This document shows, one piece after another, positions 54,915 to 63,777 of a DNA stretch of 64,000 bases. Under the pieces are notes generated by a model. The model saw only the letters and a program-made list of their open reading frames with translations, made no database searches and was not told the DNA's origin. The stretch is from Alphaproteobacteria bacterium (GTDB lineage: Bacteria; Pseudomonadota; Alphaproteobacteria; Bin65). Position 1 is the first letter of the stretch; every line of letters starts with the position of its first letter. The stretch is from positions 1 through 64,000 of the forward strand of contig JAJEGH010000048.1 in NCBI GenBank assembly GCA_022819985.1, read 5' to 3'. A program made the position numbers and the translations under genes.

Positions 54915-56119
54915 CAGACGATCCCCGCGTCGCGCAGCCGGTCGCAGTCCGCCGCACTCCGCCCGAGCAGAGCCAGCACCTCGTCGGTATGCTCGCCGAG
55001 TTCCGGCGCCGGCGCGCGGATCGTCCCCGGCGTTTCGCTCAGACGCGGGAACGGCGTGTGCAGCGGGATCGTGCCGTGATCGGCGTCGGGATAGTCCTCG
55101 GCGACGGCGCGGCCGCGGATATATTCGTGGTCGATCAGGTCGGTCGGATCGCAGATTGGCCCGACGGTGACGCCGGCGGCCCCGAAATGGTCGAGATTCT
55201 CCTGCAGCGTCTTCGCGCCGATGAAGCCGGCGACGATCCCGTCGAGTTCGACCATGTTGTCGACGCGGTCGCGCCCGGAGCGGAAGCGCGGATCCTCGAT
55301 CAATTCCCGGCGCCCGATGGCGATGGCCACTTTCTCCCACATGGACTGCATCGAGGCCGACAGGGCGAGATACTTGCCGTCGGCGCACCGGTAGGCGTTG
55401 CGCGGCGCGGCGATCTTGCTCCGGTTGCCCTCGCGGATCGGGATCTTGCCGTTGGCCTTGTAGTGCGCCAGCCAGGGGCCGATCACGCTGAACAGGGGCT
55501 CGAACAGGGACACGTCGACGACCTGCCCCCGGACCCGGCCCCTGTCGCGCGCGAAGAGGGCGACGACCGACGCCCCGAAGCCGGCGATGCCGGCGATCAT
55601 GTCTGCGAGCGCCATCGGCGGCAGGAGGGGGGGCTTGTCCTCGAAGCCCGTCATGGCGGCAAAGCCGGTCAGCGCCTCGACCAGGGTGCCGAAGCCCGGC
55701 TTGCCGGCATAGGGGCCGGTCTGCCCGTAGCCGGAGACCCGGACGATGACGAGGCCGGGCTGCGTCTTCCAGAGCTCCTCGGGGCCGAGGCCCCATTTTT
55801 CCAGGGTTCCGGGCACGAAATTCTCGACCAGCATGTCCGAGCGGGCGATCAGATCGCTGAGGAGCGCGGCACCCTCCTCCTGCCGGAAATCGAGCGTGAA
55901 GCTCTTCTTGGAGCGGGCGTACTCCTTCCACCAGACCCGCCCTTCGCCGAAGTCGCGCAGATCGTCCCCGATGCCGGGGCGTTCGATCTTGATAACTTCC
56001 GCCCCGAAATCGGCGAGCATGCGCGTGACCATGTTCCCGGCCGCCAGCCGGGTCATGTCGACGACGCGGACACCGGCCAGCGGGCCTTCCGATTCGGGCC
56101 AGTATTCGCCGTTCTGCAT
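54914..56119 (-). CDS. CaiB/BaiF family CoA-transferase (class III), second copy
   Basis: A 401-residue class III CoA-transferase with the full N-terminal LAGVRVVDMTRLAAGNMVTRMLADFGAEVIKIE block and the nucleophile Asp173 in LADMIAG. The block before the nucleophile reads GFGTLVEALTGFAAMTG. It moves CoA from a donor to an imported acid. It is followed by the CitE-type lyase and preceded (78 bp) by TRAP dctM, giving a five-gene import-activate-cleave operon. It is only distantly like the CoA-transferase at 9-10 kb. Confidence 0.9.
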   Translation of the reverse strand: MQNGEYWPESEGPLAGVRVVDMTRLAAGNMVTRMLADFGAEVIKIERPGIGDDLRDFGEGRVWWKEYARSKKSFTLDFRQEEGAALLSDLIARSDMLVENFVPGTLEKWGLGPEELWKTQPGLVIVRVSGYGQTGPYAGKPGFGTLVEALTGFAAMTGFEDKPPLLPPMALADMIAGIAGFGASVVALFARDRGRVRGQVVDVSLFEPLFSVIGPWLAHYKANGKIPIREGNRSKIAAPRNAYRCADGKYLALSASMQSMWEKVAIAIGRRELIEDPRFRSGRDRVDNMVELDGIVAGFIGAKTLQENLDHFGAAGVTVGPICDPTDLIDHEYIRGRAVAEDYPDADHGTIPLHTPFPRLSETPGTIRAPAPELGEHTDEVLALLGRSAADCDRLRDAGIV

Positions 56120-56196
56120 TTTCAATCCTCCCGCGGGGGCCGGGCCTCGTTCCGGTTCCTCCCTGCGTTTCGTGCTTTCCACCGAAAACTCGCACG

Positions 56197-57486
56197 TCAC
56201 ATGAGCGTACCGGGCAGCCAGGTCGAAAGGAACGGCACATAGGCGACAAGCGCCAGAACGATCAACTGGATCAGGAAAAACGGCAGGGACTCCCGGATCA
56301 CCTCGGTCAGCGGCGCGCCGGACATGTTCGTGACCATAAACAGGATGATGCCCACGGGCGGCGTCAGCAGGGCGATGCCGAGGCACAGGACGAAGACCGG
56401 CGCGAAATGCAGCGGGTCGATGCCGACCGCTTCGACGGCCGGGAACAGGACCGGCACGAAGATGAAGACCATGCCCAGCGTGTCCAGTCCGCAGCCGATG
56501 ATGAGCAGGAACACGATGACCAGCAGCATCACCGTCTGGGGATCGGTCGAGATCGCGCCGATCAGGTCGACCAGCTGGTCCCCCATGCCGGTGTTGAGCA
56601 CGACCCAGCTGAAAAAGGACGCCGGCGCCAGCAGGATCAGCAGGTTTCCCGCGCCCTGGCTTGTCTCCACGAAGAACTCCCAGGTGCTCTTCAGGGTCAG
56701 TTCCCGGTAGGACAGCGAAACCAGCAGGGCGTAGATGCAGGCGAGAACGCCGGTTTCCGTGACCGTCACGACGCCGAACAGGATCCCGCCGACCACGATC
56801 GCCGGCATAGCGAGCGCGGAGAGCCCCGAAACGGTGGCATCGAGGATTTCCCGGCCGGTCGACCGCCGCGGCGCCCGCGGATAATCCCGCGCGATGCTCA
56901 GCCACAGCGACAGGCCCATCAGGCCGACGCCCAGGAGCAGGCCGGGGAGGGCGCCGGCCAGGAACAGCGACCCGATCGGCACTTCGGCCATGACGCCGAT
57001 CACGATCATGGCGATGCTGGGCGGGATGATGTGGCCGACCGTGGACGACGCGCCGGTAACCGCCGCCGCATAGGCCGCGGAATAGCCCTCTTTCTTCATG
57101 GCCGGGATGAGGACGCTGCCGATCGCGGACGTATCCGCGACGCAGGACCCGGAAACGCCGGCGAAAAACATGCTGCCGGTCACGTTGACCATGGAGAGGC
57201 TGCCCGGCACGCGGCCGATGAGGACGCGCGAGAAGTGGAGCAGCCGCGCGGTCAGCCCGCCGGACGTCATGATGGCGCCGGCCAGGAAGAACAGGGGAAT
57301 GGCCATGAGGCCGTAATGCTCCAGCCCCACGACCATCTGCAGCGGCAGCATGACCAGCATGTCCAGCTGGCCGGTGACCGTCAGGTAGAAGGCCGCCGCC
57401 ATGCCCATCGAGAAGGTCACGGGCACGCCGATCAGCATCAGGAACAGAAGGGACGAGAACAGGATGAAGATGTCCATCGGGCTCAC
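56197..57486 (-). CDS. dctM: TRAP transporter large permease (DctM family), system 3
   Basis: A 429-residue DctM membrane subunit: LMLIGVPVTFSMGMAAAFYL at the N-terminus, AIPLFFLAGAIMTSGGLT, GSCVADTSAIGSVLIPAM, HIIPPSIAMIVIG and LLTPPVGIILFMVTN. The ATG overlaps the dctQ stop by 4 nt. With DctQ and the DctP-type binding protein it imports an organic acid for the downstream CoA-transferase and lyase. Permease fold is clear; solute is not. Confidence 0.92.
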   Translation of the reverse strand: MSPMDIFILFSSLLFLMLIGVPVTFSMGMAAAFYLTVTGQLDMLVMLPLQMVVGLEHYGLMAIPLFFLAGAIMTSGGLTARLLHFSRVLIGRVPGSLSMVNVTGSMFFAGVSGSCVADTSAIGSVLIPAMKKEGYSAAYAAAVTGASSTVGHIIPPSIAMIVIGVMAEVPIGSLFLAGALPGLLLGVGLMGLSLWLSIARDYPRAPRRSTGREILDATVSGLSALAMPAIVVGGILFGVVTVTETGVLACIYALLVSLSYRELTLKSTWEFFVETSQGAGNLLILLAPASFFSWVVLNTGMGDQLVDLIGAISTDPQTVMLLVIVFLLIIGCGLDTLGMVFIFVPVLFPAVEAVGIDPLHFAPVFVLCLGIALLTPPVGIILFMVTNMSGAPLTEVIRESLPFFLIQLIVLALVAYVPFLSTWLPGTLM

Positions 57487-58007
57487 CCGTCCCGATCCGG
57501 GAAATAATACTGCCCGATCTGGCGCACGAAGACCCGGAGGGCTTGCAGCACCATCACGCTGCCGAGCACCGGAACCACCATGAACAGGTAATCCCGGGTA
57601 AAGGGCAGGGTGTCGTAGATCGCCGAGGCCTGCAGCTCGACGACCTCGAAACTCTTGTAGATGACGATCACGAGAAACAGGGCGCAGGCTAGGCTGATTC
57701 CCGGCATGAGAAGCCGCTGGATGCCATGCGGCAGGTATCTTTCCGCCAGTTCCACGCGGACCTGGGTCTGGTCGCGGATGCCGGAGGCGCCGCCGAACCA
57801 GATCGCCCAGATGAACAGGAACATCGAAAGAGGCGTCGCCCAGACCAGGGGCGCGGCAAGGATGTAGCGAAAGAAGATTTGCAGGCAGAGAACGACGATC
57901 ATGCCCAGAAACGCCACGACGCCGAGGTAATCGAACGCCCGGTCGAAGGCATGGATCAGCCGCTGCGCCCGATCGCGCGCGTCCGGCATCGTGGCCCGGT
58001 CCGCCAT
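57483..58007 (-). CDS. dctQ: TRAP transporter small permease (DctQ family), system 3
   Basis: A 174-residue four-helix DctQ protein: FDYLGVVAFLGMIVVLCLQIFFRYI (first helix with the conserved FxRY-like end), APLVWATPLSMFLFIWAIWFGGASGIRD and VPVLGSVMVLQALRVFVRQIG. The start MADRATMPDARDR at 58007 is chosen because extension upstream runs into the hairpin behind dctP. Overlaps dctM by 4 nt. Confidence 0.9.
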   Translation of the reverse strand: MADRATMPDARDRAQRLIHAFDRAFDYLGVVAFLGMIVVLCLQIFFRYILAAPLVWATPLSMFLFIWAIWFGGASGIRDQTQVRVELAERYLPHGIQRLLMPGISLACALFLVIVIYKSFEVVELQASAIYDTLPFTRDYLFMVVPVLGSVMVLQALRVFVRQIGQYYFPDRDG

Positions 58008-58017
58008 GGCGGGGCAG

Positions 58018-58045
58018 CCCTCCCGGTCCGCGGGAACCGGGAGGG
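58018..58045 (-). terminator. hairpin between dctP and dctQ, system 3
   Basis: Perfect 10-bp arms CCCTCCCGGT and ACCGGGAGGG with an 8-nt loop, filling the 49-nt gap after the binding-protein gene. No T-run. It stands in the same place as the hairpins of the other two TRAP operons. Confidence 0.65.
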
Positions 58046-58056
58046 ACGCGCGGCCC

Positions 58057-59058
58057 TTACTTCCGGTATTCGGCCAGCTGCTTCTGGACCCGGTCCATGA
58101 AGCCCTTGTCCCAACTGGTCCCGTCAAGGCCCTTCCAGACCTTCCCGGCAACTTCGATGAAGGGCTTCTTGTCGACCTCAAGAACCGTCATGCCCTTTTC
58201 CTTTACGCCCTTGAAGGCCGCATCCATGGATTTCTTCAGTTCGGCGTCGCTGTAGGCGGCGGCTGCTTTCATGCCCTCGCTGACCGCCTTCTTCAGGCTG
58301 TCCGGCCACGATTGCCATTTCTTCTCGCCGACGAACGCCATCCAGGCGCCGAGGGCGTGATCCGTCTTCGAGAAGTATTTCTGGACCGAGTACAGCCCGC
58401 GCGGATAGACGACCTCGATGCCGTTATCCTGGCCTTCGACCAGCCCGGTTTTGGCGGCGGTGAAAAACTCCGAGAACGGCATCGGTGTCGGGACCGCGCC
58501 CAGCGCCTTGAAGAAGGCGACGAACGGCGGCGAGCCGGGAATCCGCATCTTCAGGCCCTTCATATCGGCCGGGCTCCGCACGGGCGTGTTGGCCGTGGTG
58601 ATCGCCCGCGGCGAGCGCGCGCCCATATAGCCGACCCAACGGACCCCGCCGGCGCCGAGCTGCGCGACCATTTCCGCAAACAGCGGGCTGTCGAGAAACT
58701 TCAGGAATTCCTCCTGGTTCCGGAACGTGTAGGGCGCAGCGGTCGCGCCGAAGTTACGGCCCTCCTTGAAGTATGCCGGCTGGGCATTCGTGCCCTGGTA
58801 CAGGTCCAGCGTGCCCAGCTTGAGCATCTGCATCATTTCTTTGCCGCTGCCGAGCTGCTGGCTGGGAAAGAGCTTGATGGTGTATTCGCCGCCGGTTTTC
58901 GCCTTGACGTGTTCGGCGAGTTTTTCGGCGGCCTTGTAGGCCAGCGACTTGTTGGAGACCAGAAGCCCCATGCGTAACGTCTTGGCGTCCGCTTCCAGCG
59001 GCAGGAATGCCGCGGCGGTAAAGGCGGCGGCCACGGCAGCCGGCAGCAATTTCTTCAT
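58057..59058 (-). CDS. dctP: TRAP transporter substrate-binding protein (DctP family), system 3
   Basis: A 333-residue periplasmic binding protein. The signal peptide MKKLLPAAVAAAFTAAAFLP is cleaved near ADA-K at 25. ITTANTPVRSPADMKGLKMRIPG carries the carboxylate-binding Arg, and PMPFSEFFTAAKTGLVEGQDNGIEVV is the standard DctP second-lobe signature. This is the most canonical DctP of the three, so a C4-type or similar organic acid is likely. GGGAGGAAAG precedes the ATG. It is first in the five-gene operon. Confidence 0.93.
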   Translation of the reverse strand: MKKLLPAAVAAAFTAAAFLPLEADAKTLRMGLLVSNKSLAYKAAEKLAEHVKAKTGGEYTIKLFPSQQLGSGKEMMQMLKLGTLDLYQGTNAQPAYFKEGRNFGATAAPYTFRNQEEFLKFLDSPLFAEMVAQLGAGGVRWVGYMGARSPRAITTANTPVRSPADMKGLKMRIPGSPPFVAFFKALGAVPTPMPFSEFFTAAKTGLVEGQDNGIEVVYPRGLYSVQKYFSKTDHALGAWMAFVGEKKWQSWPDSLKKAVSEGMKAAAAYSDAELKKSMDAAFKGVKEKGMTVLEVDKKPFIEVAGKVWKGLDGTSWDKGFMDRVQKQLAEYRK

Positions 59059-59192
59059 GTCTTTCCTCCCTTTCGGCTTGAGATCGGGCGCTGGAAATCG
59101 CACCCTCGGGCAAGGCGGCGGCAACCGTATGGGGCCGAACGGGGGATGTCAAACCGGCGCCGGCGGCCGGCCGACCGGAGAGTCGTGGGGAA

Positions 59193-59738
59193 ATGACCGA
59201 TCCGCGCGAACGCCTCTTCCAGCGTTTCCGGGAGCTCGGTATCGAAGCCGAGACCGTACCCTATCCGGCGCACCGGACCGTCGAAGAAGGCAAGGCGCTG
59301 CGCGGCGACATGGCCGGAACCTTCACGAAGAACCTGCTGCTGAAGGACAAGAAGGGCCGGCTGTTCCTGATCGTCGCGCATGAGGACCAGGCCCTGGACC
59401 TGAAATCGCTGCACCGGCGCATCGGCGCGAGCGGGCGCCTGGGCTTCGCGCCGGCCGGGCTGGTCGAAACCGTGCTCGGCGTCGTCCCCGGCGCGCTGAC
59501 GCCGCTGGCGGTGCTGAACGACAGCCGGGGCTTGGTGACTGTGGCGATCGAAGCCGGGCTCATGGGCTCCGGCCAGCTGAACTTTCATCCGCTGGTCAAC
59601 ACCGAAAGCACCGGCCTCGGGCCGGACGAGCTGCTGGCCTTCATCGCGTCGTGCGGGCGCGACGCCGTCGTTGCGGATCTCGGCGGCATGGGGGGTGGCA
59701 TGGCGGGCGGCATGGCGGGGGCCGACGCACCGGAATGA
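59193..59738 (+). CDS. YbaK/EbsC-type prolyl-tRNA editing protein (ProX/PrdX-like)
   Basis: A 181-residue aminoacyl-tRNA deacylase domain. It has RTVEEGKALRGDMAGTFTKNLLLKD (with the catalytic Lys), LFLIVAHEDQALDLKSLHRRI, GLVETVLGVVPGALTPLAVLND and GLMGSGQLNFHPLVNTEST. It hydrolyses mischarged Ala-tRNA(Pro), protecting translation in the cytosol. The C-terminal Gly/Met-rich tail (GGMGGGMAGGMAGADAPE) is an extra beyond the domain. It stands alone between operons transcribed the other way. Confidence 0.9.
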   Translation: MTDPRERLFQRFRELGIEAETVPYPAHRTVEEGKALRGDMAGTFTKNLLLKDKKGRLFLIVAHEDQALDLKSLHRRIGASGRLGFAPAGLVETVLGVVPGALTPLAVLNDSRGLVTVAIEAGLMGSGQLNFHPLVNTESTGLGPDELLAFIASCGRDAVVADLGGMGGGMAGGMAGADAPE

Positions 59739-59756
59739 GCGTCGGGGCGGCGGCGG

Positions 59757-60995
59757 TCATTCCTTCGCCGGCGGCGCGCCGCCGAGGAACGCATTGTCGC
59801 CGCTGTAGTCGCTGGGCGCCTCCTGCATCTCCAGATGCAGTTTCGTGCCCTCGTAGGGATGCGCCCGCGCCAGCTCCTCGTCGAAGTCGATGCCGAGCCC
59901 CGGCGCGGTCGGGGTCCGGATGTAGCCGTCTTCCCACTGGATTGTGTCGCCGATCAGCCGGCGGTGGAAGTCGCCGCCGGTCTGGACGGTCTCGACCGTC
60001 AGCAGGTTGGGGATGCAGGCGGCCAGCTGGATATTCGCCGCCCATTCGACCGGCCCGGCGTAGAGATGCGGCGCGACCTGGGCGTTGAACACCTCGGCGA
60101 TCGCCGCGATCTTCTTGGTCTCGAGCAGGCCGCCGGAGCGGCCGAGCGCCGGCTGGACGATGCTGGCGCCGCCGGTCTTGAGGACCGCGGCGAACTCGGC
60201 CTTGGTCGACAGCCGTTCGCCGGTCGCCACGGGAATGCGCAGGGCCGCCGCGACCTTCGCGAACTCATCCGGGTTGTCGGGCGGCACCGGCTCCTCGAAC
60301 CAGAGCGGGTCGAATTCCTCCAGCCGCCGGCCGAGGCGGATCGCGCCGGATGTGGTGAACTGGCCGTGGGTGCCGAACAGGATATCCGCCCGGCGCCCGA
60401 CGGCGCCCCGCACGGCGCGGCAGAATTCGGCGGACAGTTCGATATCGCCCATCGCCGGCTGGTGGCCGCCGCGCAGGGTATAGGGGCCGGCCGGATCGAA
60501 CTTCACGGCGGTAAAACCGAGCCGCACCATTTCCGCGGCGCATTCCGCCGCCATCGCCGGGCTGGTCCAGAACTCCGCAAGGTCGTGGCCCGGCAGGGGA
60601 TAGAGATAAGTGTAGGAGCGGAGCCGCTCGTTCATCATGCCGCCGAGAAAGGCGTGGACCGGCCGGCCGTGCGCCTTGCCCAGGATGTCCCAGCACGCCA
60701 TCTCGAGCCCCGAGAAGGCGCCCATCACCGTCGGGTCGGGGCGCTGGGTGAAGCCGGAGGAGTAGGCCCGGCGGAACATCAGCTCCGTGTTTTCTGGATT
60801 TTCTCCGGCCATGTGCCGCTCGAAGACGTCGCGCACCACGGCCTCCATGGCGTCCGGCCCGACCGCGGCGGCGTAGACTTCGCCGTAGCCCGCGATCCCG
60901 CAGGCCGTGGACACCTTCACGAAGAAGAAATACCGGCCGCCCCAGCCGGGCGGCGGGTTGCCGACGACCAGGATGTCGAGGTCCGCCAGTCTCAT
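59757..60995 (-). CDS. mandelate racemase/muconate lactonizing enzyme family protein
   Basis: A 412-residue enolase-superfamily protein. The capping domain includes GAFSGLEMACWDILGKAHGRPVHAFLGG; the barrel has VKFDPAGPYT (residues 164-173), the metal-ligand Glu in WFEEPVPPD (234-235), ATGERLSTK (Glu260) and catalytic His in VAPHLYAG (His310). Where the first metal ligand is normally an Asp (as D-x-H-G-R in galactonate dehydratase), the chain reads GTHGQ (208-212). Probably a sugar-acid dehydratase relative, but the altered site leaves the reaction open. It overlaps the Zn-ADH gene by 4 nt. Confidence 0.85.
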   Translation of the reverse strand: MRLADLDILVVGNPPPGWGGRYFFFVKVSTACGIAGYGEVYAAAVGPDAMEAVVRDVFERHMAGENPENTELMFRRAYSSGFTQRPDPTVMGAFSGLEMACWDILGKAHGRPVHAFLGGMMNERLRSYTYLYPLPGHDLAEFWTSPAMAAECAAEMVRLGFTAVKFDPAGPYTLRGGHQPAMGDIELSAEFCRAVRGAVGRRADILFGTHGQFTTSGAIRLGRRLEEFDPLWFEEPVPPDNPDEFAKVAAALRIPVATGERLSTKAEFAAVLKTGGASIVQPALGRSGGLLETKKIAAIAEVFNAQVAPHLYAGPVEWAANIQLAACIPNLLTVETVQTGGDFHRRLIGDTIQWEDGYIRTPTAPGLGIDFDEELARAHPYEGTKLHLEMQEAPSDYSGDNAFLGGAPPAKE

Positions 60996-62086
60996 CGGAC
61001 GTTCCCCTCGAACAGGATGACGTTACGCCGGGACCGGCCGGCGCGCGTGTCGCCGATGGCGTCGTTGATCCGCGCGAGCGGATACCTGCCGGTCACAAGC
61101 TCGTCCAGCTTCAGGCGGCCCTGCCGGTAGAGTTCGACGAGGGCGGGAATGTCCCGCGACAGCACCGTATCGCCCAGGCACGAGCCGCGGATGCCCTGGC
61201 CGTAGTAGGAGAAATCGGCGGGAGACCATTCGGCCTGGACGTCCGACGGCGGCATGCCGACCGCGATCAGCTGGCCCCGCGGCGCCAGGAAGCGCGGCGC
61301 GTTCCGGTAGGCGTCGCCGGCGCCGACCGCGACCAGCACGGTATCCGCGCCGCGCCCCCCTGTAAGTTTCCTGATCCGGGTATCGGTATCGTCGCCGGTT
61401 GCCAGGACGACATCGGTCGCGCCGAACTCGCGGGCGCCGTCGAGCTTTTCCGGGACCGTGTCGACGGCGATCACCCGCGCCGCGCCGGCGACCGCAGCGC
61501 CCTGGATGCAGTTCAGGCCCACGCCGCCGGCGCCGACCACCACAACATCGCTGCCCGGTTTCACGCCGGCGGTATTCGTAACGGCGCCGAAGCCGGTGAT
61601 GACGCCGCAGGACAGCAGGCAGGCCGCGTCCATGCCGATGCCGGACGGGATGTTCTGGACCTGGCTGCGGTCGACGACAACGCACTCGGCGAAGGCGGCC
61701 GCCGAAATGCCCTGCTCAATGGGCGTGCCGTCCCGGTCCTTGAGCGGGCTGCCCTGCACCCGGTCATACGGTGTCTCGCAGGTCGCCGGGTGGCCGCCGG
61801 CGCAGGACGGACAGGTTCCGCAGGCGCGGATCGGCGTGACCAGCACCGGGTCGCCGGGCGAGAGGCCGGCAACGCCGTCGCCGGTTGCCGTCACATGGCC
61901 CGCCGCCTCATGCCCGTAGACCGCCGGCAGATAGCCGCCCCAGGCTCCGTCCATGGCGTGGAGATCCGAATGGCAGACGGCGCAGGCGGCAATGGCGACC
62001 TCGACCTCGCCCGGCCCCGGCGGCCGGAGTTCGATGTCCGCGATTTCCAGGGGCGCGCCGAATGACCGGCAGACTGCGGCTCGCAT
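60992..62086 (-). CDS. zinc-dependent medium-chain alcohol dehydrogenase
   Basis: A 364-residue MDR enzyme with both zinc sites: catalytic Cys38 (CAVCHSDLH) and GHEAAGHV, plus the structural four-Cys loop CGTCPSCAGGHPATC. The coenzyme motif VVVGAGGVGLNCIQGA and AVDTVPEKL indicate NAD. The pattern is nearest to class III/NDMA-type ADHs. It is upstream of the enolase-superfamily gene in a two-gene overlapping operon and would supply or use an aldehyde or keto product. Confidence 0.92.
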   Translation of the reverse strand: MRAAVCRSFGAPLEIADIELRPPGPGEVEVAIAACAVCHSDLHAMDGAWGGYLPAVYGHEAAGHVTATGDGVAGLSPGDPVLVTPIRACGTCPSCAGGHPATCETPYDRVQGSPLKDRDGTPIEQGISAAAFAECVVVDRSQVQNIPSGIGMDAACLLSCGVITGFGAVTNTAGVKPGSDVVVVGAGGVGLNCIQGAAVAGAARVIAVDTVPEKLDGAREFGATDVVLATGDDTDTRIRKLTGGRGADTVLVAVGAGDAYRNAPRFLAPRGQLIAVGMPPSDVQAEWSPADFSYYGQGIRGSCLGDTVLSRDIPALVELYRQGRLKLDELVTGRYPLARINDAIGDTRAGRSRRNVILFEGNVR

Positions 62087-62205
62087 CGCGTTCCCTCCGC
62101 TTGCTTTGCGGCACGCCGTATCTCATTTTCGGCGGCTGTGCCATATACGTCGTGCCTTCGGGCCGAAGTTCCCGACGCTCCCTCCGTGCTGCGCGGACTC
62201 GATCC

Positions 62206-62961
62206 ATGACTCTCGTTCTGCACCATGCCTGGGACGCCGTCTGTCCGATCAAGGTCCGCATGGGCCTGGCGGAGAAAGGACTGGCCTGGGAATCGGTGCC
62301 CTATTCGATCGCGGCGTTCGAGCATCTCGGGCCCGACTATCTGGCGCTCAACCCGAACGGAACGGTCCCGACGCTGGTCGACGGCGAGAGGATCGTGTTC
62401 GAATCGTCGGTCATCAACGAATATCTCGACGACATCGGCCCCGGCCCGCCGCTCAAACCGGCCGATCCCGGCGCACGGGCGGAGATGCGGATGTGGGTGA
62501 AGTTCCAGGACGATGTGCTGCATCCGGCGACCCGGCCGCACACTTTCAGCCTGATCCTGCTGCATCCCGAAAGCCCGATGGCGCGCCTGTCCGACGCGGA
62601 GATGGAAGCCCGTCTGGCGAGGCACCCCGACCCGAACCGGCTCGCCATGTTCCGGCAGATGGGCCGGACTCCGGCGCCGCCGGCCGCGCTGGAACAGGCC
62701 GAAACGGCGCTCGGCCGGGCGCTCGACCGGTTGGAGCGCGGCCTGGCGGACGGCCGGCCCTGGCTCGCCGGCGACGCCTTCTCGCTCGCCGATGTCGCGA
62801 TGACGGGCGTGATCGACCGGCTGCAATATTGCGGCCTCCGCCGCCTGTGGGAGGTGCGGCAGGGCACCGGGGCCTGGGTCGAACGGCTGCAAGCACGTCC
62901 GGCCTACAGCGAAGCTGGCCCGGCGCCGGAGCAGCGCATGCCGGGACCGCTGACGGCCTGA
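62206..62961 (+). CDS. glutathione S-transferase family protein (third)
   Basis: A 251-residue GST. The N-terminal domain reads LVLHHAWDAVCPIKVRMGLAEKGLAWE with the SNAIL/TRAIL-like helix, then NPNGTVPTLVDGERIVFESSVINEYLDD (cis-Pro and glutathione Glu-Ser); the C-terminal domain has PWLAGDAFSLADVAMTG. ATG 62206 is the first start after the divergent dehydrogenase promoter. Only distantly like the two GSTs at 3-4 kb. Its substrate is unknown; it may detoxify an intermediate of the adjacent alcohol/sugar-acid genes. Confidence 0.88.
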   Translation: MTLVLHHAWDAVCPIKVRMGLAEKGLAWESVPYSIAAFEHLGPDYLALNPNGTVPTLVDGERIVFESSVINEYLDDIGPGPPLKPADPGARAEMRMWVKFQDDVLHPATRPHTFSLILLHPESPMARLSDAEMEARLARHPDPNRLAMFRQMGRTPAPPAALEQAETALGRALDRLERGLADGRPWLAGDAFSLADVAMTGVIDRLQYCGLRRLWEVRQGTGAWVERLQARPAYSEAGPAPEQRMPGPLTA

Positions 62962-62976
62962 TTCCGGTCCTGCGGG

Positions 62977-63777
62977 CTATTGGTGGGAAAGACCGCCGTC
63001 GACCGTGAAGGACTGGCCGGTCACGAAGTCGCTGGCCGGCGACAACAGATAGAGCAGCAGCCCGGCAATATCCTGCGGCACGCCGGAGCGGGGGACGATC
63101 TGCCGGGAGACCACCGCGGCGATGTTCTCCTCGGTTTGGCCGGGATTGTCGACCTCGGTCAGGATCTGCCCCGGGCTGATCGCGTTGACGGTAATGCCGG
63201 TGCCGCCGAGTTCGCGCGCCATCGAACGGGTCATGCCGGCCAGCGCCGCCTTCGAGGCGACATAGTGAAGGTAGTTCGGCAGGCCGAGATGCCAGGCGGC
63301 CGACGAGATGGTGACGATGCGGCCCCAGCCGGTCGCGCGCATCGTCGGCAGGACCGCCTTGGCGGCGTTGAAGGCGCCGCCGGCATTGACTCGCATCACC
63401 CGGTCCCATTCCTCGGCCGGGATTTCCCAGAAGGGGCGGCGGGCGAGCGCCGCGTTGAGGCCGGCATTGGCGATCAGGCCGTCGATCCGGCCGAAAATCT
63501 CGACCGCGCGGTCGGCCATCTCCTGCGTGGCGTCCGGATCGGTCACGTCGGTCGCGACGGCAAGGTGCGGCCCGCCGTTTTCGGCGATTTCCCCGGCGAC
63601 GCGCCGGCCCGCCTCCCCGTCGATATCCGCGACGACGATCTTCGCGCCGCCGCGGCTCAGCAGATGGGCGTAGGCGCGGCCCAGTCCTTGCCCGGCGCCG
63701 GTGATGACGACGACGCGCCCGGCGACACCGATCTCCGGCGGGTCGCCGACCGGTTCGCCGAACGGGCGCTCCGCCAT
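62977..63777 (-). CDS. short-chain dehydrogenase/reductase (SDR)
   Basis: A 266-residue classical SDR. The nucleotide site is VVVITGAGQGLGRAYAHLL, then LIANAGLNAA, the catalytic Ser in TISSAAWHLG and YxxxK in YLHYVASKAALAG; the C-terminal SPASDFVTGQSFTVDGG is standard. It oxidises or reduces a hydroxy/keto substrate with NAD(P). Its start shares a TGATG overlap with the gene beyond, so they are in one transcript. Confidence 0.92.
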   Translation of the reverse strand: MAERPFGEPVGDPPEIGVAGRVVVITGAGQGLGRAYAHLLSRGGAKIVVADIDGEAGRRVAGEIAENGGPHLAVATDVTDPDATQEMADRAVEIFGRIDGLIANAGLNAALARRPFWEIPAEEWDRVMRVNAGGAFNAAKAVLPTMRATGWGRIVTISSAAWHLGLPNYLHYVASKAALAGMTRSMARELGGTGITVNAISPGQILTEVDNPGQTEENIAAVVSRQIVPRSGVPQDIAGLLLYLLSPASDFVTGQSFTVDGGLSHQ

